Assembly (NCBI GenBank): GCA_039199225.1
Contig: JBCCSZ010000253.1
Location: 1 to 11,548, forward strand
Origin: JBCCSZ01 sp039199225
GTDB lineage: Bacteria; Bacteroidota; Bacteroidia; Chitinophagales; Saprospiraceae
Direction of reading: 5' to 3'
Length of the DNA: 11,548 bases
In this document: positions 1 to 7,766 of the stretch, piece after piece
How positions within the stretch are numbered: the stretch's first letter is position 1
Layout: every line of letters begins with the position of its first letter
Program-made: the position numbers and the translations under genes
Notes under the pieces: model-generated
The model's database searches: none
The model's input: the letters and a program-made list of their open reading frames with translations, nothing else
Told to the model about the DNA's origin: nothing

Positions 1-158
1 AGGCCATTTTATGGATGACTCACACGGATAGGCAATGGTGAAATTTGGATGGGTGATTGCCTGATAGGAAAGCCAACCCCCTTGGTCACCGTTGACTCAT
101 CAGCCTAGGGATTACAGCAGGGATTAGCATTTGAAAAGCTAACGTACTATTTCTATGC
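1..158. other. Left-edge non-coding stretch with one inverted repeat
   Basis: No gene is supported here; this is the sequence downstream of the stop of the minus-strand T9SS protein. The clearest structure is a 7-bp inverted repeat, AGGCAAT at 30-36 and ATTGCCT at 56-62, with a 19-base loop. A weaker 5-bp one (TTAGC 124-128 / GCTAA 138-142) lies nearer the stop codon. Neither is followed by a T-run on the minus strand, so a terminator role is possible but not shown. Confidence 0.4.
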
Positions 159-3100
159 TCAGAAATTTGTGCGTATGAGCCGAGTCTTATATAGGATTGT
201 ATTTTTTTGGATGACCAAATGATAGACTCCAGTAGGGATTTCACCCAGTGGAATGTCCAATATATTTTCACCTTTCAATATGGAAAATTGGCTTTGATAA
301 ACTTCACTGCCTAGTACATCAAACAGTCTAATGGAAACGGTTCGATTCACCTCCGAGAAAAATTGAACCTTTACCTGGTGGTTGAAAGGGTTGGGATATA
401 CATTGATTTCATTGGTAAGTTTATTGGTTTTATCACCAAAGATGTTTACCAACGAGTTCAGTTTGATCGAATCTTCACCGTAATCCAATTGTTGATTGTC
501 CAAAACTTTTGGATTGACAACAGGGCTTGTTCTGGCTCGGCCTCCTTGTTCACATCCTACGCATTCTGGAATTGACTGCTTAATGGTAGAACTTGACAAT
601 TCTTCGCAAGTACACCATTCGTCAAAGCCACAGCTTATTTGTTTATCTGGCGGCAGAAAACCATTGATGGTTTCCTCTGGGCATCCACCGGAACAATCAA
701 GGGCCAAATCATCTATTCCAACGCAAGGGTCTAGTACACAGCTGAGGTAAAAAGTACATGCGGAATGGTTGCCAGTTACAACACTACAAAATTTATAGTC
801 GGCAGGTACCTCAACAACAGTTGAAAGGGCATCACTTGCACAGAAATATTCATATTCACAATTTTCAGGAATTGGTACGATTGCACAATTATCACATCCT
901 GGGAAAATATCCGTACAAGCGGGTGGACCTTTGGGGTTTTCAGTGGGAGACTCTGTTATTGGGCCATCACAATCATAGAATGAAATGACGGGCAACGTCC
1001 AAAAGTTGTTCACATTGGCACCAAGTGATGCAGAAATGAACTTTTCATCCGTAATGATACCAGGAGGAAAGTAGCACATACAATGGCCATCGTATTCCAT
1101 TTGTATGCCTGTGTAATTAGCGGGAACTTGAATCCCGTTAAGCGTAGTTCCGTCTTCAGGACAAAGTTGACATTTGATGATTCCTCCACCCGTACAAGGT
1201 TCATCTGCCTTATTCGGAGTATAGACCATGGGGCCAAATTCAATGTCGTTATCGCACGACTCATCCTTTCGACACAGCCCCATAAAGTCCCCATAATCCA
1301 GGCCATAGTTATTTCTTAGAAATCCTGCAATTTGAGGTAGGTTGTCATTAATGTTATTTTGAAATGGATCCTTTGTGTCCTTATCGCTCTGATTAATTTG
1401 GAAGTCGTCGACAATGGAATAAATGCATTGATTGTTTCTATAGAATTCGAAGCATTGTTGATCCTTGCATCCAAAACGATCAGAAATGGTTACACAAACC
1501 AACCTTCCACTGGTATAACCATAGGTCTTGGCAAAAACAAGGCGGTCTGGCCGGCGATCATCGTTAAGATTGAAGGTGACTGTTTTTTTATCTGGACCAA
1601 AGTCAAAGAACACCTGGTAGGGATTGTTGATGGGACCGTCTGTATCTACCGAACGTAGCTTAACAGAAGCCTTATCCTTTCTATCACAATGATCAACATG
1701 ATAGTCAGCCCTTAAATCATTACAATCACAGATGAGTTCGTAACTAAAACGACAAGTTTGTAGCGCATCGTCCGTTACCGTCACGGTATAGGTGCCAGGA
1801 ATGGTTAGGCCACTAATGGTTTTTCCAGTACCGGTGAAACCGCCTGGGCCGTTCCATTTGTAAGTATAGGGCGGCTCTCCATCGTAATCCCTTATTTCAG
1901 GACCTGTAATCTTTCCCAGTGTCGTTCCGGATATACAAGGCGTGATTTGATCAACGTATCTTTCATTATTGCAGACAAGCTCTTTGGGATTGAAATGCAT
2001 ATTAATGGTTCTCTCAGCGGTGCAGCCGTTGGCATCCGTCACGACTACTGTGAATTCATTATATCCATTATCTTGAATTGTTGTTAAACCTTGCAAGCTT
2101 ATATTACTTATATCTGGGGTAGAAAACGAAAAGTTCAAAGGAGTGGCTGTCCAAGCGTATGAAAAAGGGAATGTTCCTCCTCTAACATATATATCAATCG
2201 CACCTCTTTGTAGTTCTGTGTAATTGGGGTTGTTTACAGCGAGATAATGTTCTACATTATCAATGCCAATCTCCATAGGATAGATACTACTTTCTACCGT
2301 GGCTGAGATTGAAAAAGAGCAGTTTGTATTGTTATCTACAATGGTGTATTCATGTGTACCATAAGCAACATTGTTGATAGATATAGGAGCACTGGAGGCA
2401 GAGATTATTTCAACACCATTTTCAATGACTGCGTATTGGCCGCTTCCATTTGCCACTTCAATGGTAAGCATACCATCATCACAGCATTGACAGCTTGCAT
2501 TGGTACTACTGACGATGGAACCTTCAAGCTCAGAGCTGTAGCCCTCCACTCTAAATGACTGTGTAGTCGTACAACCATCGATATTCGTAACAGTAACTGT
2601 ATACTCACCCGGAGCAAGCTCATTGTTGTTGCTGGACGAACTTCCGTTCTCCCATTCAAAGGCTATTGGTGTGCTCCAACCTTGTGGCGTAAGTTGAATG
2701 GAGCCATTGTCTGAATCACATGAATGAGTAATCTGGGGATTTAGTTGAAGGGGCTGGGCTTGTAAATCAATGCAATTGATATAATTACAGCCATTGGGCT
2801 CTGTTAAAGTTACACAATAGTTGCCAGGACTTAAGTTACTAATGATTCTTCCAGATGCGCCTGTATTCCATTGAATAAAATGATCTGGGACAGGATTGTA
2901 CAGCACCAAATTCACTTCTCCATCAGCTGCAATATTACAGCTTGGATTTGAAAGTTGAAAGCCATATACATTATGGAAATGACAGTTGTTGGGATCGCAA
3001 TTGGGTGACGTACTATTTTCGACGTAATAGCATCCCTCCCACTCTCTATTTATGGCATCCGTTACCGTTACACAATAAATCCCCTCATTTACATTCGTTG

Positions 3101-3545
3101 ATGCTTGATTGGTTCCATCACTCCATCGGATTGAAAAAGGACTCTTTGGCTGCCCACCAAAAAAACCGTCGATCAACAGCTCTCCCATTTCCTGACCGGG
3201 ACAAGGTGGCATCAGATCAAAACTTATATCGGGATCATCACCTATAAAATTCAAATTGAAGCATTCTGAAAATTCACAGCATGTTGCATCGGTAACTGTG
3301 ACACAATACTCGCCAACTAAAATCAACTGACTGATGTCTTTTGAGCTTGCATTGAATCCCGACGGACCGACCCATTCAAAATCATACGGCGGAAATCCAG
3401 CGCTGATACTAAGGTTTATTTCACCCTTCGCTTGATCGGTATATATATGGTAAATGGTAGGCGTTACAGATATACCAAATACCTGATTGTACAGTGAAAA
3501 AAATACTAAAACAATAATCCATTGAATGCTTAACCGAATTTTCAT
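159..3545 (-). CDS. T9SS-exported SprB-repeat surface protein with Cys-rich region
   Basis: This is a large (1128 aa) secreted surface protein, probably an adhesin-like or structural component. Residues 1-24 are a signal peptide (basic start, long hydrophobic core, ending around VFG). Residues about 38-702 hold some eight degenerate Ig/SprB-like repeats; the recurring signature is an aromatic-x-W strand followed about 20-30 residues later by a G-x-Y-x-V-T-V-T-D strand and often G-C. Residues about 758-998 are cysteine-rich. Residues about 1047-1128 are a type A T9SS sorting domain, with VYPNPF at 1049-1054, a G-V-Y-H-L strand and a basic C-terminal end, as expected for cargo delivered to the outer surface. 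The ATG at 3545 is 5 bases below the stop of the preceding gene, so this is the last gene of a three-gene unit. SprB itself is a gliding adhesin, but this protein is far shorter and a role in motility is not implied. The ligand is unknown. The family call is firm and the specific function is not. Confidence 0.9.
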   Translation of the reverse strand: MKIRLSIQWIIVLVFFSLYNQVFGISVTPTIYHIYTDQAKGEINLSISAGFPPYDFEWVGPSGFNASSKDISQLILVGEYCVTVTDATCCEFSECFNLNFIGDDPDISFDLMPPCPGQEMGELLIDGFFGGQPKSPFSIRWSDGTNQASTNVNEGIYCVTVTDAINREWEGCYYVENSTSPNCDPNNCHFHNVYGFQLSNPSCNIAADGEVNLVLYNPVPDHFIQWNTGASGRIISNLSPGNYCVTLTEPNGCNYINCIDLQAQPLQLNPQITHSCDSDNGSIQLTPQGWSTPIAFEWENGSSSSNNNELAPGEYTVTVTNIDGCTTTQSFRVEGYSSELEGSIVSSTNASCQCCDDGMLTIEVANGSGQYAVIENGVEIISASSAPISINNVAYGTHEYTIVDNNTNCSFSISATVESSIYPMEIGIDNVEHYLAVNNPNYTELQRGAIDIYVRGGTFPFSYAWTATPLNFSFSTPDISNISLQGLTTIQDNGYNEFTVVVTDANGCTAERTINMHFNPKELVCNNERYVDQITPCISGTTLGKITGPEIRDYDGEPPYTYKWNGPGGFTGTGKTISGLTIPGTYTVTVTDDALQTCRFSYELICDCNDLRADYHVDHCDRKDKASVKLRSVDTDGPINNPYQVFFDFGPDKKTVTFNLNDDRRPDRLVFAKTYGYTSGRLVCVTISDRFGCKDQQCFEFYRNNQCIYSIVDDFQINQSDKDTKDPFQNNINDNLPQIAGFLRNNYGLDYGDFMGLCRKDESCDNDIEFGPMVYTPNKADEPCTGGGIIKCQLCPEDGTTLNGIQVPANYTGIQMEYDGHCMCYFPPGIITDEKFISASLGANVNNFWTLPVISFYDCDGPITESPTENPKGPPACTDIFPGCDNCAIVPIPENCEYEYFCASDALSTVVEVPADYKFCSVVTGNHSACTFYLSCVLDPCVGIDDLALDCSGGCPEETINGFLPPDKQISCGFDEWCTCEELSSSTIKQSIPECVGCEQGGRARTSPVVNPKVLDNQQLDYGEDSIKLNSLVNIFGDKTNKLTNEINVYPNPFNHQVKVQFFSEVNRTVSIRLFDVLGSEVYQSQFSILKGENILDIPLGEIPTGVYHLVIQKNTILYKTRLIRTNF
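552..1274 (-). other. Cysteine-rich segment of the T9SS protein
   Basis: Residues 758-998 contain 24 cysteines in 241 residues, several as CxxC (792/795, 884/887, 995/998) or CxC (822/824, 978/980). Parts look like copies of a small module: CPE-x-x-T-x-x-NG followed by a V-P or P-P and then a C-x-C (residues 795-824 and 955-980), and a more diverged version with V-P-A-D-Y at about 902-936. I do not recognise the module as a named domain. Cysteines exported through the periplasm are probably disulfide-bonded, although CxxC pairs could also bind metal. Confidence 0.6.
1440..3434 (-). repeat. About eight tandem SprB/PKD-like Ig repeats (protein level)
   Basis: Residues about 38-702 of the T9SS protein divide into degenerate units of roughly 60-90 residues, at about 38-98, 114-178, 200-262, 265-335, 345-417, 445-517, 537-604 and 610-702. 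Units 1, 2, 3, 4 and 7 show the clearest pattern: W or Y-x-W, then P-G-x-Y-x-V-T-V-T-D. Units 1, 2 and 3 carry YCVTVTD or YCVTLTE and a following cysteine, hinting at intra-unit disulfides. Unit 8 is the most divergent. The repeats are too diverged at DNA level to be recombination-prone. Confidence 0.75.
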
Positions 3546-3550
3546 ATACT

Positions 3551-4387
3551 TTAGTTCTTATTGTTCTTGTTAGGTCCGATGAATGTTTTATCTTCGAATG
3601 TTCCACCCAATTCTTCAATGTACATTTTCAATAAAGGTGCAACCCTGGAATGCACAGCGGGAACATATCGGATGTTTAAAAGTTTCTCTAAATCCCCTCG
3701 CCTATTTTCGATGATACCCAAGATCGCTTCAATGTAATTGTCGAAGAATTCACTTAAATAGTTTTTATCGCTAACATTGAAATAGGGATATTTCATAGAA
3801 TCGTAGTAGTGCTTTTCGATCAGGTCAGGATCGCCATCTGATTTATAGATTAAATCAGCAATCGTGAGATGAGCTTCTGATTTGGTCCAATTTCTAATGA
3901 GCGTTAGAGAATCTATCAGTGGTATGTATTTATTGTAAAGAGAGACAACGGATTGCAAGCTATCTGCAGACAACCTTTCTGGTGTATTGATGGTATAGAA
4001 TATTCTTTCCTTTATGAGAAAAGCCTTTAAAGAAGGCTGTTCATAAATTAAATTCAGGACGGTATCGATGAGCTTTACTTTATCCTTGTAATCAGGAATT
4101 AGTCGAATCGCACTTAAAACACTTTTTTGGGAAACGAATAATCCCTTTTTAAATCTATAAGTGAATAAGGGAGCCATGCGTTTGACTTGCTCGCTGTCAA
4201 GGGTATAACCCTCCCTTATCATCCCCAACTGGTTGTCTTCCAAGTATTCATCAAAAATAGCCGGAAGGGAGTCTGCATACGTTGCTTGAGGAAAAGATCC
4301 GAATTGTGCACTGCTTTTTGAGCAGTATAGAAATACCAAAATAAAGGAAAAAAATAAGGTCAAATAGTTCTTACATTTCGGAATCAT
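3551..4387 (-). CDS. Secreted mainly helical protein of unknown family
   Basis: Not recognised. The chosen start is the ATG at 4387, giving 278 aa: its ATGA overlaps the TGA stop of the upstream gene, a classic coupled junction, and it begins a clean signal peptide (residues 1-28, hydrophobic core about 8-22, cleavage probably after SAQ). An ATG nine codons further up (4414) is possible but would put a polar stretch before the signal peptide. The mature part (about 29-278) contains no cysteine, is rich in Leu, Ile, Lys, Asp and Tyr and looks mostly alpha-helical, with no transmembrane segment and no obvious catalytic motif. It ends in a polar GPNKNNKN tail and carries no T9SS sorting domain, so it is probably periplasmic. 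Its place between two other exported proteins suggests a partner or accessory role for the surface protein encoded next, which is inference only. Confidence 0.75.
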   Translation of the reverse strand: MIPKCKNYLTLFFSFILVFLYCSKSSAQFGSFPQATYADSLPAIFDEYLEDNQLGMIREGYTLDSEQVKRMAPLFTYRFKKGLFVSQKSVLSAIRLIPDYKDKVKLIDTVLNLIYEQPSLKAFLIKERIFYTINTPERLSADSLQSVVSLYNKYIPLIDSLTLIRNWTKSEAHLTIADLIYKSDGDPDLIEKHYYDSMKYPYFNVSDKNYLSEFFDNYIEAILGIIENRRGDLEKLLNIRYVPAVHSRVAPLLKMYIEELGGTFEDKTFIGPNKNNKN

Positions 4388-5517
4388 AAAAAGTGTATTT
4401 TTTGTATTTTCCATTCATTCACCCCTTTGACAGCATTGTACATCCATCGTTTTATGATGTGCGTAAAACCTATTTCGCTATTGTTGCATCTGTAATCTTG
4501 CGTAAACTGGAAGCCTACTTTGTCGTTCTGTATGGCCGTCGGTGTAAATGCTGCGAATAAATCCTTACTGCTTACACCCGGGCCAGTGTGGCTATCTGTG
4601 AATTGTCCTTTGCCATCACACACAAAGGTAGCAGTGGTCCCGATAGCATCAGCAAAAATTATTTTGACAACTTGATCAGGATCAAAAATCATGATCCCTA
4701 ATTCATTTTCTTTTTGCGTTTTCCAAGCGATATTAATGTCAGACATATTGAAAAGGCCCCCGCTAGATGAGGTGTGAAAATCTTCTCTGATAACGCCTCC
4801 GACAAAGGAAGAAGGTCTGCCTACCATCATTCTAGCTTCATATGAAAATGGGAGCCCCCTCGCAGGTGGTAGCGTTAGTTGGGAATCTGGTATTAGATTG
4901 GGATTCATCGGAGTGGTTACCCTACCTAAATAGACCGGGCAATCAGGACGGTAGCCTATTTTCCATATGAGGGTTACTGGTGGATCGTGCCGAGACCCTC
5001 CATGATTTGCATTAACGGTAGTTTGTAAATCTGAAATCCTCACTTTGACCAAGGCTGGAATAGCACTATAGAGCGTTAATCCAGCATTTGTGTACACCTT
5101 GATATTAGGGGATCTGTAAATGGAAATAGGTTTGCCTGTACCTTTATCGATGATTTTTGTGAAATACTGAGGTCTAACTTTTTTATAGGTAATATTACTA
5201 TTTGGTTCATCGAATGATAGGGCTGATGCATCGTTTATGATAAATTCTATCTCTCCCTTGCTATCACTTATGAATTTGTCTTTTGAACTACCACTACAGG
5301 ACGAAGTAACTTTATCTACATCATAATACCTAATCTCAAAGTTAATCAGCGAACCTGTCGAGGTATACAAGGCTTTTGCGTTTGGACTCTGCTCATTAGG
5401 AAGATCCGTAATGGGGACACTTGGGGACCAAGTAATGCATTTTGGCTGTGCATTACTTGAAAAATAACACCCCAGCAAAAGTGTAACGATCAAAAAAACA
5501 AAAGAATTGAATTTCAT
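4384..5517 (-). CDS. Exported protein of unknown family, first gene of the surface operon
   Basis: Not recognised. The chosen start is the ATG at 5517 (377 aa). The signal peptide begins there directly (MKFNSF, hydrophobic core about 6-16), and an upstream in-frame ATG at 5559 would add 14 polar residues and lie almost on the predicted transcription start. Residues 13-17 read LLLGC, which resembles a lipobox, while N-A-Q at 22-24 looks like a type I signal peptidase site, so lipoprotein versus soluble export is unresolved. The mature part appears beta-rich and has cysteines at 27, 74, 193, 300 and 344. A central stretch (about 125-200) with alternating hydrophobic residues could be a beta-sandwich. 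There is no T9SS C-terminal domain. The stop TGA overlaps the next gene's ATG (ATGA), indicating translational coupling with the 278-aa protein. Confidence 0.75.
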   Translation of the reverse strand: MKFNSFVFLIVTLLLGCYFSSNAQPKCITWSPSVPITDLPNEQSPNAKALYTSTGSLINFEIRYYDVDKVTSSCSGSSKDKFISDSKGEIEFIINDASALSFDEPNSNITYKKVRPQYFTKIIDKGTGKPISIYRSPNIKVYTNAGLTLYSAIPALVKVRISDLQTTVNANHGGSRHDPPVTLIWKIGYRPDCPVYLGRVTTPMNPNLIPDSQLTLPPARGLPFSYEARMMVGRPSSFVGGVIREDFHTSSSGGLFNMSDINIAWKTQKENELGIMIFDPDQVVKIIFADAIGTTATFVCDGKGQFTDSHTGPGVSSKDLFAAFTPTAIQNDKVGFQFTQDYRCNNSEIGFTHIIKRWMYNAVKGVNEWKIQKIHFL

Positions 5518-5572
5518 ATTAAACGTTAGAGGTTGATTATCAAATGAATCCCTACTCAAATAAGCGCCTGGA

Positions 5573-5604
5573 CAAAGCTATGTCATCCTTAGTTTGAGAT
5601 GAAA
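5573..5604 (-). promoter_or_regulatory. Candidate Bacteroidota sigma-70 promoter for the surface operon
   Basis: On the minus strand TAGCTTTG (5580-5573) matches the Bacteroidota -7 consensus TAnnTTTG at every fixed position. Twenty bases upstream is TTTC (5604-5601), three of four bases of the -33 TTTG. Transcription would start near 5566, giving a leader of about 50 bases to the ATG at 5517 and making the alternative ATG at 5559 unlikely. Confidence 0.5.
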
Positions 5605-6049
5605 GTCGTTCAAACCAAGTCATCACTTAATTTGTAGACACCTAACTAAGAGAAAATAGATCAAACGTACTTCTTTCAGAAGTAGAGAGAAATTACAAAA
5701 TATCCTGCTTGCTAAAGCGCGCTTACCCTGCTTGATTTACAATAAGTCAAATGGAAGTTATGTGGGTGATAGGTGGTAAAGGTACTAGCCTATTCTTCCA
5801 TAGTTCATACTGTTTTTTTGTTGTGAAAGTAAATATGAATCTTTTTTAGGAATAAAACAAATGATGCTGTTGGTTTTATATGAAAGAAATTGAAAATACA
5901 TCAGTCTGCATGTAGTTGATGACTACTGCCGTGAGGAGGTCCACATTGCCATAAGTGTTTTCAAACAACTCTCCCATATCTGTTGTAATTAATAGAAATA
6001 TGGGTTGATCTTGTCAACTACCTAAAATTTGAAAACAAAGAACTGGACC
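5605..6049. other. Gene-poor divergent intergenic region with short inverted repeats
   Basis: No coding region is supported in this stretch between the minus-strand surface operon and the GH20 gene. It holds several dyads: TACTTCT-N3-AGAAGTA (5668-5684), the perfect 10-bp palindrome AAGCGCGCTT (5715-5724), GTAGT-N5-ACTAC (5912-5926, extendable by GCA/TGC with one bulged base), CCCATAT-N18-ATATGGG (5973-6004) and GTTGA-N5-TCAAC (6004-6018). The last two are just upstream of the GH20 start. A weak promoter candidate for GH20 is TTG at 5983-5985, 20 bases, then TGATCTTG at 6006-6013. None of these can be assigned to a known regulator by eye. Confidence 0.45.
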
Positions 6050-7639
6050 ATGAAAAAATTCTCCCCAAGCTGTCAAAGGTCCTACATTGGGATATGCCTT
6101 TTGCTCTTGCTGCTCCTCTCTGCATCTTGTAGCAAAGACGCTGCTGACATGCCCGACGTAGAAACGCTTGCGCACAAGCTCATTCCCATTCCTTTTTTCA
6201 TTGAGCTGGAAGAAGATGTATTTGAGCTGACTGCTGAGACGACTATTTACACAACCAATCTTTCATCGGCCCTATCGTCAAGCGTCGATCAGTTCGTCGC
6301 ACAGATGCGCCGGTCGACAGGCTTTGGGCTGGAGGTACGTACCACAGATGTATTGCCAACATCCGGATACATTTCCCTGGAATTGTTGCGCAGCCCATCC
6401 TCCTTTTTAGGGGAGCAGGGATACGAAATCCGCATTACCAAACGAGCCGTCACCATCGAAGCGGCCACAGAGGTGGGCTTGTTCTACAGCTTGCAGACCT
6501 TGCGGCAGTTGATGCCAGCAGCAGTGGAAGCGGCCACGGTGCAGCAGCAACTCTGGAATATTCCGACGCTCGTCATTCGGGACGTCCCCAGATTTACGTA
6601 TCGAGCTGCCATGTTGGATGTGGCGCGCCACTTTTTCAGCGTAGACGAGGTAAAGCGCTACATCGATTTGATGTCCCTTTACAAATTGACGCATTTGCAC
6701 TTACACTTGACAGACGATCAGGGTTGGCGAATTGAAATTAAATCTTGGCCCAAGCTGACAAGCATCGGAGCCAGCACCGAAGTGGGTGGAGGCCCGGGTG
6801 GTTTTTATACCCAAGAAGACTATCGTGAGATCATCGACTATGCGCAAGCGCGATACATCACCATTGTTCCGGAAATAGATATGCCCGGTCATACCAATGC
6901 GGCCTTGGCGTCTTATGCCGAGCTCAATTGTGATGGCATTGCCAAAGAGCTTTACACAGGGACCGATGTTGGTTTTAGTGCGCTCTGTCTCGATAAAGAA
7001 ATCACTTACGATTTTGTGGAAGATGTAATCCGGGAAGTAGCGGCCCTCACGCCTGGTCCCTATTTCCACATCGGTGGGGATGAAGCAGAAACGGTCTTGC
7101 CTTTCAAATACGTCGAGTTTATCAATCGTGTAAAAGAAATGGTCAAAAGCCAAGGCAAGCAGATGATTGGTTGGGACGAAGTGGCTGTGGCCAATGTGGG
7201 GAGCGAAGAAATTGTTCAGTATTGGCTCCGCGAATCCAATGCCCAAAAAGCCTTGGACAAATCGGCGAAGTTGATTTTCTCTCCCATGGAAAAAACCTAC
7301 CTCAATTTGCGTTACAATTCTACTATTACTTTGGGCGCCTCTTTCAATCTGCTGCTGAATACACAACGAGCATATGAATGGGACCCTCTTGATTTACTGG
7401 ACGGTGTTCTGGAAGGAAACATACTGGGAATCGAAGCGCCCCTTTGGACAGAGAACGTTTCAGACATCAAGGAGGCAGAATATATGGCCATTCCCCGTTT
7501 GTTGGGCATTGCCGAAATTGCTTGGTCCAGGGAGCGAGACAGAAATTGGGAGGCTTACAAAAGGCGCCTAGCTGCTCAGAAAGAACGCTTTGAGTTTTTG
7601 AACATCAACTACCATCTCTCCACATTGGTCCCTTGGTAG
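6050..7639 (+). CDS. GH20 beta-N-acetylhexosaminidase, lipoprotein
   Basis: This is an exo-acting glycosidase that removes terminal N-acetylglucosamine or N-acetylgalactosamine from chitin oligomers or glycans by substrate-assisted catalysis. The ATG at 6050 (529 aa) is preferred over an in-frame TTG at 6029. Residues 1-26 are a lipoprotein-type signal with Cys27 in LSASC; the following S-K-D-A-A-D is acidic with a lysine and resembles Bacteroidota surface-export signals, so it may face outward. The N-terminal GH20b alpha/beta domain covers about 40-175 and the catalytic TIM barrel about 180-500. Visible active-site pieces are Arg193 in LDVARHF, HLHLTDDQGW (215-224), His281 in EIDMPGHT, the catalytic pair Asp344-Glu345 in HIGGDE, Trp375 in GWDE, Trp392, Tyr417, and Trp466/Glu468 in LWTEN. 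The length is normal for a complete enzyme without extra binding modules. Asn419 stands where an Asp is usual (Y-L-D). It appears monocistronic; substrate preference cannot be read from the sequence. Confidence 0.92.
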   Translation: MKKFSPSCQRSYIGICLLLLLLLSASCSKDAADMPDVETLAHKLIPIPFFIELEEDVFELTAETTIYTTNLSSALSSSVDQFVAQMRRSTGFGLEVRTTDVLPTSGYISLELLRSPSSFLGEQGYEIRITKRAVTIEAATEVGLFYSLQTLRQLMPAAVEAATVQQQLWNIPTLVIRDVPRFTYRAAMLDVARHFFSVDEVKRYIDLMSLYKLTHLHLHLTDDQGWRIEIKSWPKLTSIGASTEVGGGPGGFYTQEDYREIIDYAQARYITIVPEIDMPGHTNAALASYAELNCDGIAKELYTGTDVGFSALCLDKEITYDFVEDVIREVAALTPGPYFHIGGDEAETVLPFKYVEFINRVKEMVKSQGKQMIGWDEVAVANVGSEEIVQYWLRESNAQKALDKSAKLIFSPMEKTYLNLRYNSTITLGASFNLLLNTQRAYEWDPLDLLDGVLEGNILGIEAPLWTENVSDIKEAEYMAIPRLLGIAEIAWSRERDRNWEAYKRRLAAQKERFEFLNINYHLSTLVPW

Positions 7640-7713
7640 CTGTGCATGTGTTCAATGGCTTGCTTTGAAGGAGCAAAGGGTATTTGTACCTAAAATGGTG
7701 TCTCGTAATGGGT

Positions 7714-7747
7714 ACGCAAAATAGAAGATTTCTGATCTTTTATGCGT
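7714..7747. terminator. Imperfect hairpin between convergent genes
   Basis: ACGCA (7714-7718) pairs with TGCGT (7743-7747) and AAGAT (7725-7729) with ATCTT (7735-7739), around a 5-base loop and an asymmetric A/T-rich internal loop. It lies between the ends of the convergent GH20 and regulator genes, where a bidirectional terminator would be expected. No clear T-run follows on either strand, so the assignment is tentative. The rest of 7640-7766 shows nothing else beyond a GTACC (7686-7690) / GGTAC (7711-7715) dyad. Confidence 0.35.
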
Positions 7748-7766
7748 CCTTCGCCCTTTCACAGCA

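Noticed and set aside
1010..1658. Overlapping short open frames on both strands within the T9SS gene
   Set aside because: They lie within a continuous 1128-codon frame with clear domains, and their translations look like out-of-frame noise.
1..5604. Possible horizontally acquired island based on lower GC on the left side
   Set aside because: Hand-counted 60-base lines gave 23, 26 and 26 G+C in the left operon against 33 and 27 in the right genes. The difference is mild, only sampled, and common for T9SS adhesin genes; no integrase, tRNA or direct-repeat boundary is present.
6029..6049. TTG at 6029 as the GH20 start
   Set aside because: The ATG at 6050 begins the lipoprotein signal peptide directly; the seven extra residues (with a Trp) add nothing recognisable.
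6701..7366. 221-codon open frame on the minus strand inside the GH20 gene
   Set aside because: It is antisense to the conserved GH20 catalytic domain, its protein resembles no family I know, and it has no plausible start context; a shadow frame.
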